Assembly: GCA_900550775.1 (NCBI GenBank)
Contig: URTH01000030.1
Span: forward strand, 1 to 14,933
DNA length: 14,933 nucleotides
Source of the DNA: an uncultured Eubacteriales bacterium
GTDB taxonomy: Bacteria; Bacillota; Clostridia; Monoglobales; Monoglobaceae
Reading direction: 5' to 3'
Shown here: positions 1 through 6,523 of the stretch, piece by piece
Layout of the letters: each line of letters begins with the position of its first letter
How positions within the stretch are numbered: position 1 is the stretch's first letter
Notes under the pieces: generated by a model
Databases searched by the model: none
The model's input: the letters and a program-made list of their open reading frames with translations, nothing else
What the model was told of the DNA's origin: nothing
Position numbers and translations under genes: made by a program

Positions 1-624
1 AATCTCAATTATGTCGATAAAAAGGCCGACAACAGCCGCTCGGTGGTAAGCCTGGCTCACTTTGATCCGCAGGGATATGTGAAGTTTTATACCGACAGCA
101 AAAACGGCGAAAAAGCCGCTGCCAATGTCATCGCCTATGAGCCTATGAAGTGGTACAACTTTCGACTATACATGGATTTTGAAACCCAAACCTACACCCT
201 TTGCGTCAACGGCCGAAACATCATAGAGCGGCAGCCCTTGCCGACCGGCGCAACGCCGAGTCTTTATTGCTTTACGGTGTATTTTCAGTTCGGCAGCCGT
301 CATACGGGGTGTGAGGACGACTATGTAGAGATTGACAACTATGTGCTTCGCCTTGCAAACTGTACCTACACGCCGCGGCTGAACCGCCTTTGGCAGGCGC
401 CGGATATCTGTAAGCTGGCCTGCTTTCCCGCAAGGGCAGTGGATATGGTGCTTGCAAGATACGATTCCGGCGGCACGCTCCTGAAAGGGCTGCGGATCAG
501 CCGCGGGGATGATACAACCTACCATCTGATGGAGATCAGGGGCGAAGAAACGAAAACGGCGGAGCGGGTATTCTGGTGGCAGCTGGATCAGCTGGTTCCT
601 CTTTCCGGAATGCCGCTGCCATAG
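1..624 (+). CDS. Exported surface protein with concanavalin-like module (5' truncated)
   Basis: The frame is open from base 1 to the TAG at 622-624, giving 207 visible codons; the real start lies upstream of the window, so the GTG at 43 is only an internal valine. Visible residues 1-120 resemble the concanavalin/LamG-like module of the next gene: KWYNFRLYMDF matches TWYRLEAFLDY, and DDYVEIDNYVLRLA matches DTYVYVDNLSYRVA, each in the same order. Residues about 121-207 look like a small beta domain common in clostridial surface proteins, with YDSGGTLLKG and a closing VFWWQLDQLVPLSG. The fragment ends without an SLH repeat, so any anchor would be N-terminal and unseen. It probably binds glycan or serves as a structural surface module (inference). 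It is co-directional with the next gene, 160 bp upstream of it. Catalytic function cannot be claimed. Confidence 0.8.
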   Translation, partial: NLNYVDKKADNSRSVVSLAHFDPQGYVKFYTDSKNGEKAAANVIAYEPMKWYNFRLYMDFETQTYTLCVNGRNIIERQPLPTGATPSLYCFTVYFQFGSRHTGCEDDYVEIDNYVLRLANCTYTPRLNRLWQAPDICKLACFPARAVDMVLARYDSGGTLLKGLRISRGDDTTYHLMEIRGEETKTAERVFWWQLDQLVPLSGMPLP

Positions 625-695
625 CCTTACTTTGGCATGCTGACTTTAAGAGACAGAATATTTTTGGTAAATTGCAGATCAAAGAGAACAAAGGC

Positions 696-748
696 GGCAG
701 ACAGGTTCTGCCAAAAATGCCGAACGGCCGGAAAAATCCGGCGTTCGG
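696..748 (+). other. Tandem hairpins in the 160-bp gap between surface-protein genes
   Basis: Two adjacent inverted repeats lie between the first gene and the RBS of the second. Hairpin 1 is GGCAGA (696-701) with TCTGCC (707-712). Hairpin 2 pairs 720-732 with 737-748 (CGAACGGCCGGA against TCCGGCGTTCG, one bulged G, AAAA loop). Neither is followed by a run of T, so they are not standard intrinsic terminators. They could protect an mRNA end, mark a processing point that changes the ratio of neighbouring proteins, or be a weak terminator. No convincing promoter was found in the gap, which favours cotranscription. The RBS of the next gene (AGAAGGGAGAG, about 769-779) follows. Confidence 0.5.
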
Positions 749-784
749 ACTGCCCGATCTGAAATACCAGAAGGGAGAGAAACA

Positions 785-3574
785 ATGAATTTCATTTTGC
801 GTAAAACAACTGCCGTCCTGGCTGCGCTGGCTATGTTAGTTCTTTCAGCAGCGATTCCTTTATCGGCGTATGCAGATACGGACGGCTACAGCGAAATCAT
901 TTTTGAGACCGATTTTGAAAATGGGCTGGGTGTGAATAATAAGGATCTTCAATGGAAGACCGACGGCGGCGCAAGAACACCTGTTGAAATGCTGTCCCCG
1001 GTAGATGAGGAGGAGCATGGCAGGATCGTCGGAGTTCCTACCATGGGAAGCAACGGAAAGCGGGATCACTTTTTACGAACCAGCTACGCAAAGGTTAATG
1101 GAAAATTCGAAAGCGCCATGCTGACCGGCGAGGCGTTGGAGAGAGTACAGCATATCCGTTTGGGTATGGACATCATGATGGGTGATTACGCGGATGCCGG
1201 CTTTAGCATCGTGACCCATCAGTCCGTTTCAAGCCGGCCTATGTATCGGCTGGTGAGTTTTACGGATAAGGGCGACTTGAGTGTACTTGGCGCTTCCCAT
1301 GGAAACTATGAGCTCATGACATGGTATCGGCTGGAGGCCTTTTTGGATTACACGAAAAGAGAGGTGCAGGTCTATATCGGCGGAGAGCCGGCCGGTTCGG
1401 CGCCGATGAACGACAACTTTGGTTTTTACTGTCTGTCAACAGGAGTACAGATGGGGGCAAATGCCGCAGATACTTATGTCTATGTTGATAACCTTTCTTA
1501 TCGGGTGGCGTCTGCGCCGGCTTTGCTTTCGGCGTATCCGCCGGATGGATATCGGAACGCTCCGATAAAGGGCGGTACGCTGGAGCTGACCTTTGACAGC
1601 AGCTTAGATGCAAACGCCTTTCCGGGTGTCACCGTGCAGAACGCTGCCGGTCAGACGGTAGACGGCGTGGATTATGAAATCAGGGGCGCAAAACTGATAC
1701 TTACCGTTACCCAAAAGCTGGAGCCGGATACGGACTATACCGTTCAAATCCCGGCAGGCGTGACCGGGAGGAATGGTCTTATCACCAAAGAACCGATCCG
1801 CGGCAGCTTCCATACCGTTGCCGGGGCGTTGCTGCTGGGCGAGTTTACCTATACCGAGGGGGCGAGTAACCCGGCCGGCGGTCAGGCGGCCGTGCGGGCA
1901 GAATTGATTAGCAATTCCGATACCACGCAGACGGCGTTGGTGGTGATTGCCGCCTATGATGCACAGGGAGCAATGCTGGGCGTAAAGGAAGAACCGGTGA
2001 CGGTGGAGAGCGGACAGACGGTATCGATGGATAGCAGAATCAGCACAACCGAATCGGTGGATCACTATTGTGCCTATGTGGCGGGTGCAAACGGCGTGCC
2101 GGTGGGCGGCCGTGCCATTTGCCTAAGCGGAGAGGGAACAAAACAGATGGATACCCTGGCAGGTGAGCGCGGCGATGCGGAGATTATCCTGTTTGAGGTG
2201 GATGAAAACGCGGCTCGGATTGCCGGTACGCTGTCGAAGGCAGGGCAGCAGCTGCTGATTGTTCGGGTAGAGCGGCAAGGGGAAACGGTTTGGATTGCCC
2301 CGATTCTCAGTGACAGCAGCGGAAGCTTTACCGCAGGCTATGCGGCCGCTGCGGCAGAGGACGGCTACAAGCTCACCGTAACCGGGCAGATGCTGAACCG
2401 GACAATGACGCAGATGTTCTACTATTTTAAGCCGGAAACCAAGGCGCAGATTTTGGAATCGGTCAATGTTGCGGCATCGGTTTCTGCGATAGAGGCGACA
2501 CTGATTCCTTATCGGGATAAGCTGGATATCAAGGAGGGAGCGTTCTGTCAGGCGGCCTTTGAGGCTTTATATGAGCAAAAGCCGATTGCCTCTTTTGAAG
2601 AAATGCTTAAAGCGATGAACCAAGCCTATGACCTTTTGGAAACGCTCAATCAAAGCACGTGGTCGGACATGAGCGGACTGCTTATCGAGCAGGAAGCGAC
2701 GCTCCTTAAGAATCATGCGGATATGAGCTATTACAAGGGGCTAAACGGTACCGAGCGAAACAAGGTTTGCCGGTATTTAATCAAGAGGGCGCCTTTTGCG
2801 GACTTTGCCGCTTTGCGCACCGCCTTTGGACAGGCGATCGATGACTATCAAGACAGTTTAAAGACGAGCAGTGATAGCAATAACAACCGAACCGGCGGCT
2901 CCGGAGGCGGCGGAGGCGGCGGCCGGTCGCTTGGCGGCAGCTATATCCAAGCGGTTGAAAAGGAGCCGCAACCAACCGAGACGCCGCCTCAGACCCCAAA
3001 CCCGGAGGAGGTTTCCTTTACGGATCTGGATCAGGCCGCATGGGCAAGGGATAGCATCCTTTCTCTTGCCGGGCGCGGATATCTTCGCGGCGACGGCGAC
3101 GGAAAATTCCGACCCAATGATGCGATTACCCGTGAGGAATTTGTGAAGCTGCTGCTTTGCGGACTTGGGATTGACCCCGTGAGCCGGGAAAGCGGATTTA
3201 CCGATGCCGCAAAGAATGCCTGGTATGAGCCTTATCTTGCTGCTGCGAGAGCGGCCGGAATCGTCAACGGTGATGACAGCGGCAGCTTTGGCGTCGGGCA
3301 GCAGATTACCCGTCAGGATATGGCGGTGATGGTGTTCCGGGCTGTAGAAGCCGTGGAAGGACAAAAGCCGGAGGCGGCGCAGAGCGCCGAATTTCAAGAT
3401 CAAAGCCAAATCAGTGCGTACGCAGCGGATGCGGTTAACTGGATGTATCAGGAGACGCTGATTTCCGGCATGGGCGATCACACCTTTGCGCCTTTGGAGA
3501 ACGCAAGCCGCGCCCAGGCAGCTAAGGTGATGGAAGGCTTATTACAGTGGAGAGATGGGAGGAATCACGGATGA
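785..3574 (+). CDS. SLH-anchored exported multidomain protein with concanavalin-like and Ig-like modules
   Basis: The 929-aa protein starts at an ATG preceded by an AGAAGGGAGAG ribosome site. Residues 1-30 form a signal peptide (basic start, hydrophobic core, likely cut after SAYA). In order: a concanavalin/LamG-like module at about 35-242; a Big_5-type Ig-like domain at about 245-345 (YPPDGYRNAPIKGGTLELTF, LEPDTDYTVQIPAGV); a beta domain at about 350-450; a second Ig-like stretch at about 463-548; a helical region at about 550-695 made of two similar halves; a Gly-rich then Pro/Glu/Thr-rich linker at about 697-742; and three SLH repeats at about 743-785, 804-846 and 868-915 (FTDL...W....I..L...G with FRPNDAITREEFVKLL). 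SLH repeats are known to hold proteins to cell-wall secondary polymer, so this should sit on the outer surface. No catalytic motif was seen; glycan binding or scaffolding is inferred. It overlaps the next gene by ATGA. Confidence 0.88.
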   Translation: MNFILRKTTAVLAALAMLVLSAAIPLSAYADTDGYSEIIFETDFENGLGVNNKDLQWKTDGGARTPVEMLSPVDEEEHGRIVGVPTMGSNGKRDHFLRTSYAKVNGKFESAMLTGEALERVQHIRLGMDIMMGDYADAGFSIVTHQSVSSRPMYRLVSFTDKGDLSVLGASHGNYELMTWYRLEAFLDYTKREVQVYIGGEPAGSAPMNDNFGFYCLSTGVQMGANAADTYVYVDNLSYRVASAPALLSAYPPDGYRNAPIKGGTLELTFDSSLDANAFPGVTVQNAAGQTVDGVDYEIRGAKLILTVTQKLEPDTDYTVQIPAGVTGRNGLITKEPIRGSFHTVAGALLLGEFTYTEGASNPAGGQAAVRAELISNSDTTQTALVVIAAYDAQGAMLGVKEEPVTVESGQTVSMDSRISTTESVDHYCAYVAGANGVPVGGRAICLSGEGTKQMDTLAGERGDAEIILFEVDENAARIAGTLSKAGQQLLIVRVERQGETVWIAPILSDSSGSFTAGYAAAAAEDGYKLTVTGQMLNRTMTQMFYYFKPETKAQILESVNVAASVSAIEATLIPYRDKLDIKEGAFCQAAFEALYEQKPIASFEEMLKAMNQAYDLLETLNQSTWSDMSGLLIEQEATLLKNHADMSYYKGLNGTERNKVCRYLIKRAPFADFAALRTAFGQAIDDYQDSLKTSSDSNNNRTGGSGGGGGGGRSLGGSYIQAVEKEPQPTETPPQTPNPEEVSFTDLDQAAWARDSILSLAGRGYLRGDGDGKFRPNDAITREEFVKLLLCGLGIDPVSRESGFTDAAKNAWYEPYLAAARAAGIVNGDDSGSFGVGQQITRQDMAVMVFRAVEAVEGQKPEAAQSAEFQDQSQISAYAADAVNWMYQETLISGMGDHTFAPLENASRAQAAKVMEGLLQWRDGRNHG

Positions 3575-6165
3575 ATAGAATGCGTAAATGGATCGCCCTG
3601 CTTGCAGCGGTTGTCATGCTTTTGGGCGCAGTGCCTGTTTCGGCAAGAAGTCTGCGGATTCAGGAAGAGGATCTGAGCAGTACCCAAGAGTATCAAAAGC
3701 TGGATGCGCTGGGACTGATCGCCAATAAGGACATTATCTATGAGACGCATGTCAGCCGCGGTGAGTTTTTCTCCTTTGTGGTCAGAATGTTAGGAAGTGA
3801 CCCTTCGCAATTTGGCGATGATCCGGGCGAGAGCCGTTTTTCGGATTTGGATTCTGCGGATGCATATTATCCGGAGATTGTGATCGCCGAGCGACTGGGT
3901 CTGATTCAAGGAGATGGCGGCGGCGTTCGGGTTCAGGATAACATCACATGGGCAGAGGCCTTAAAGGTGCTGACCTGTGTGCTTGGCTGGGGAGAGGACT
4001 GCGAGCAAAACGGCGGATTTCCTGCCGGCTATGTCAAAAGGGCGATGCGTCTGGATATTACGGACAGCGGAACCATCGGCGGCAATGACGACAGGGTGAC
4101 ACCGCAGCAGAAGTTTACCTTGCTGCTCAATACGCTGGAGGCGGACATTTGCCCTGCCAGAACCATGAACAGCGGTGATTTTATTCAGTATACCGGGCAG
4201 GGCGAGAATCTGCTCGGCAGCGTGTTTGGACTTACCAGGGCAGAGGGCGTGGTAGATTCGAACCGATTCACTGCCCTTTATGGCGATCCTGAATATAACA
4301 AGGATATGATTACCATTGGCGACAGGCCCTTTTGGGTAGGGAATACCGATGCGGAGAATTTACTGGGTTATTATGTTGAGTATTATTACAAGGAAGTCGG
4401 CGCGGATAAGACCCTGGTCTATGCGGCGGCGATGCCCGGAAGAAACCGAATCATTACGGTGGACGCCGATGACATTGATGAGAAAGAAACTACGGCCAAA
4501 GCCCTGGTCTACTATGAAAAAGACGGAGCACGCCGGCGGGAGGCGCGACTTTCCGCCGACGCTGCGCTGATTCTCAACGGCGGTCAGGCCAATCTTACAG
4601 CAAGCAATTTGACCCCTCATAGCGGCAAGGTAGTGCTGATAGACAACGATGAAAGCGGCGGCGCGGATGTGGCGCTGGTTACCAGCTATGCGGTAATGCG
4701 GGTCAGGTCGGTTTCTCAGTGGAACTATACCATTACCGATGCGCTGGGCGGCGGAGAAATTGTTTTGGATCCGGGGGATGCGGGCTATGAAGTGACAATC
4801 CGCCGGAACGGTGCCGCTGCCGCTTTTGCGGATATTAAGGTGGGAGATGTAATTTCTTATGCCGCGTCTTCCGGCCATGTCCTGAACAAAAAGCATCTGG
4901 AGGTCTCCGATCAGACCGTGACCGGGACGATCAGCCGCTTTGATGATGATAACGTCTACGTAGATGACATGGCCTTTCGGATCGATTCTCGGCTGGAGCC
5001 GGATCAAATGATTGGAACGAACGCCACCTTTTATCTGGATTTTACCGGACGGATTGTCGATTATGAGTCCGCACCGGATCTGGTGTACGGGTATCTGAAC
5101 GGACTGAAGGATGTCGGAACCATGGGGCATACCTACAAGGCGCTGATTTTTACTGAGAACAACCGCTGGGTGGAGCTGGAGCTTGCAAGTCGGGTTCGGA
5201 TAAACGATGAGAGTATGCCGGTGCAGGATGCCGTGAAACTGATCACAGGCGGCGGCGCATGTCAGCAATTGATTGCCTACTTGGTCAATGAGGATGCGAA
5301 GGTGAAAAGCATTCATCTTGCCAAAAAAGCAGAAATTGATTTTCAGCCTTGGAGCGATCAGGAGGAAGGTTTAGCCCAAAACGGCGTGTTCCGACTCTCC
5401 AGAACCTTCAGCGCAGCTACCTATCGGAGCCAAAACCGTTCCTTTGACGGATCGGCCTCTTTAAAGAGTTCTGCCAAAATATTTATCGTACCGGAGATTG
5501 TGGACGGCAAGCCCGGCGCCCGTAAGGATTTTGCGGTGATGAACACGGGAAGCTTGGTGGCAAATCGCAGATATACCAATGTCAGTTTGTACAATGCCAA
5601 CAAATCCGGCGTTTGTGAAATGGCCGTGATAGAGGGAATGAATGGGATTTTACAGATTCACAACCAGAGCAATTTGCTGGTTTGTGACGGGATGCAGACC
5701 ATCGTCAATACGGAGGGCGAAGTGATGGATGCGCTCAGCCTTTGGTATGGTGATGAGGCTGTTGCGATTCCCATTGCCGATGATGAGGTTTTGGCAGGGC
5801 TTGGAGCCGTTCATCGGGGCGATATTGTACAATGCGCGTTTGATATGGAGGGAAAAATCGGCGCCATTGTGCGGCGTTTGAACATTGCGGATGATAAGGG
5901 AAAGGGTTCTCTTACCAACGGTATCTATAACGCAGCGACCTTTCTGTCCGGAACCGTTTATCAATATGATGCGGATGAACATATCCTTGCCGTCAACTAC
6001 GGCGGCGGATACGCCTTGATTGGAACGGGAGCTTGTAAGGTGTATATCTATGATACGGTGACAGAAAATCTTACCGTGGGAACAATGGACGACGTGGTAA
6101 AGGATGATTTTTGCTTTATCCGGGCAGAATACATGGCAGGAAGGGAAATGATTGTTTATCGCTGA
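3571..6165 (+). CDS. Exported protein with N-terminal SLH-like repeats and large beta-rich region of unknown function
   Basis: The start is ATG 3571, which overlaps the upstream TGA as ATGA and has GGGAGGA at 3557-3563 within the upstream gene; an in-frame GTG at 3547 lies before this site and is less likely. The 864-aa product begins with a signal peptide (MNRMRKWIALL, hydrophobic core, likely cut after VPVSA at 25). Three degenerate SLH-like repeats follow at about 37-78, 88-140 and 150-195 (FSDLDSADAYYPEIVIAERL, ITWAEALKVLTCVLG). The remaining roughly 660 residues are beta-rich, with recurring units such as DIKVGDVISY, VTGTISRFDDDNVYVDDMAF and LGAVHRGDIVQCAFDMEGKI that suggest a chain of small barrel-like domains. 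I do not recognise a catalytic domain. The overlap implies translational coupling and roughly matched output with the 929-aa protein. A strong terminator follows, so this is the last gene of the transcript. The function is unknown; a surface structural or glycan-handling role is inferred. Confidence 0.85.
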   Translation: MNRMRKWIALLAAVVMLLGAVPVSARSLRIQEEDLSSTQEYQKLDALGLIANKDIIYETHVSRGEFFSFVVRMLGSDPSQFGDDPGESRFSDLDSADAYYPEIVIAERLGLIQGDGGGVRVQDNITWAEALKVLTCVLGWGEDCEQNGGFPAGYVKRAMRLDITDSGTIGGNDDRVTPQQKFTLLLNTLEADICPARTMNSGDFIQYTGQGENLLGSVFGLTRAEGVVDSNRFTALYGDPEYNKDMITIGDRPFWVGNTDAENLLGYYVEYYYKEVGADKTLVYAAAMPGRNRIITVDADDIDEKETTAKALVYYEKDGARRREARLSADAALILNGGQANLTASNLTPHSGKVVLIDNDESGGADVALVTSYAVMRVRSVSQWNYTITDALGGGEIVLDPGDAGYEVTIRRNGAAAAFADIKVGDVISYAASSGHVLNKKHLEVSDQTVTGTISRFDDDNVYVDDMAFRIDSRLEPDQMIGTNATFYLDFTGRIVDYESAPDLVYGYLNGLKDVGTMGHTYKALIFTENNRWVELELASRVRINDESMPVQDAVKLITGGGACQQLIAYLVNEDAKVKSIHLAKKAEIDFQPWSDQEEGLAQNGVFRLSRTFSAATYRSQNRSFDGSASLKSSAKIFIVPEIVDGKPGARKDFAVMNTGSLVANRRYTNVSLYNANKSGVCEMAVIEGMNGILQIHNQSNLLVCDGMQTIVNTEGEVMDALSLWYGDEAVAIPIADDEVLAGLGAVHRGDIVQCAFDMEGKIGAIVRRLNIADDKGKGSLTNGIYNAATFLSGTVYQYDADEHILAVNYGGGYALIGTGACKVYIYDTVTENLTVGTMDDVVKDDFCFIRAEYMAGREMIVYR

Positions 6166-6222
6166 GATTGAGAAAAAATTAAAGGATAGGTTGACTCCCT
6201 TTCGGCGAAATAGGAATATCTT

Positions 6223-6257
6223 AAAAATAGCGCAGGAGACGAAACTGCGCTATTTTT
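6223..6257 (+). terminator. Intrinsic terminator of the surface-protein operon
   Basis: A perfect 13-bp stem pairs AAAAATAGCGCAG (6223-6235) with CTGCGCTATTTTT (6245-6257) around a 9-base loop. The A tract before and T tract after the GC core make it potentially active in both directions. It lies 58 bp after the stop of the 864-aa gene and directly beside the leftward AraC relic. Confidence 0.88.
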
Positions 6258-6284
6258 ATCGGACAAAATGTGTGATGCACAGAC

Positions 6285-6377
6285 ATGATAACGCATGCCG
6301 GTCATGCTCCGGCCTTTTTCATTTTCTAAGCATTCTGCCGGACATTTGGTATCGGTGCAATAAAAAACCTCGGTCAT
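6285..6377 (-). pseudogene. AraC-family regulator relic (N-terminal codons only)
   Basis: Reading leftward from the ATG at 6377, the first 31 codons match the N-terminus of the intact AraC regulator encoded at 8708-9517: 21 of 31 residues are identical, including MTEVFY, KC, EC, EKG, SM and GM.YH. Beyond that the match fades (a weak trace YHVCASHIL against YHDGYEIYIL), and the frame runs into the operon terminator. The cupin-like ligand domain and the whole helix-turn-helix region are missing, so no regulator can be made. The strong AGGAGGTG site of the intact copy is degraded here to AAAGGG. The promoter region behind it is well preserved and also serves the divergent glycosidase-like gene. 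This is a remnant of a duplicated regulator-enzyme pair. Confidence 0.8.
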
Positions 6378-6399
6378 GGTCTTGCCCTTTACAATTCAT

Positions 6400-6437
6400 G
6401 TCAAAATTGTATTATAAACAAGGATACCTGCCAATAT
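6400..6437. promoter_or_regulatory. Pair of GTCAA-type operator boxes, copy A
   Basis: GTCAAAAT (6400-6407) and GCCAATAT (6430-6437) are direct repeats with starts exactly 30 bp apart, about three helical turns. The same pair with the same spacing occurs at 9541-9578. The second box ends 6 bp before the candidate rightward -35. They are proposed AraC-family half-sites (inference), and since the local regulator is dead, the intact paralogue would have to bind them. Confidence 0.5.
6406..6434 (-). promoter_or_regulatory. Leftward sigma-A-like promoter of the AraC relic
   Basis: On the minus strand TTGGCA (6434-6429), a 17-bp spacer and TACAAT (6411-6406) are correctly placed before the relic ATG at 6377. 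The same layout (TTGACG, 17 bp, TACAAT) is present before the intact regulator. It now has no functional gene to drive. Confidence 0.55.
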
Positions 6438-6443
6438 TATCCA

Positions 6444-6472
6444 TTGTTTTTATGACAAAGTTGAGGTATTCT
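6444..6472 (+). promoter_or_regulatory. Rightward promoter of the frameshifted glycosidase-like gene
   Basis: TTGTTT (6444-6449), a 17-bp spacer and TATTCT (6467-6472) place the transcription start near 6479, about 45 bases before the ATG at 6524. Both hexamers are imperfect, which fits a promoter that needs an activator. The same elements with the same spacing stand before the GH4 gene at 9585-9613. Confidence 0.5.
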
Positions 6473-6523
6473 ATGCTTGGATATATAGAAAAAAACGATA
6501 GTGAAGATGCGGAGGGCAGCAAC

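Larger units (their letters stand above)
6285..6482. repeat. Duplicated AraC N-terminus plus divergent control region, copy A
   Basis: This stretch is similar to 9425-9623. From 6400 to 6482 it aligns without gaps to 9541-9623 with 66 of 83 bases identical (hand count); a single 1-base length difference separates that block from the shared ATG of the regulator. It fills most of the 358-bp gene-free gap 6166-6523, whose remaining contents are the operon terminator and the leader of the glycosidase-like gene. Confidence 0.85.

Noticed and set aside
576..788. A 70-codon rightward frame overlapping the end of the first gene
   Set aside because: It overlaps a well-supported coding frame, has no ribosome site, contains the hairpin region, and its end runs into the RBS and start of the next gene.
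4360..5316. A 318-codon leftward open frame inside the 864-aa surface-protein gene
   Set aside because: It is antisense to a gene with good signal peptide, SLH-like repeats and coupling; its product has no recognisable domain and the skewed composition typical of a reverse-strand shadow.
6152..6523. A longer start for the frameshifted glycosidase-like gene beginning in the end of the surface-protein gene
   Set aside because: The extension would be translated across the terminator, the AraC relic and the promoter, and lacks family similarity; ATG 6524 has a GGAGGG site.
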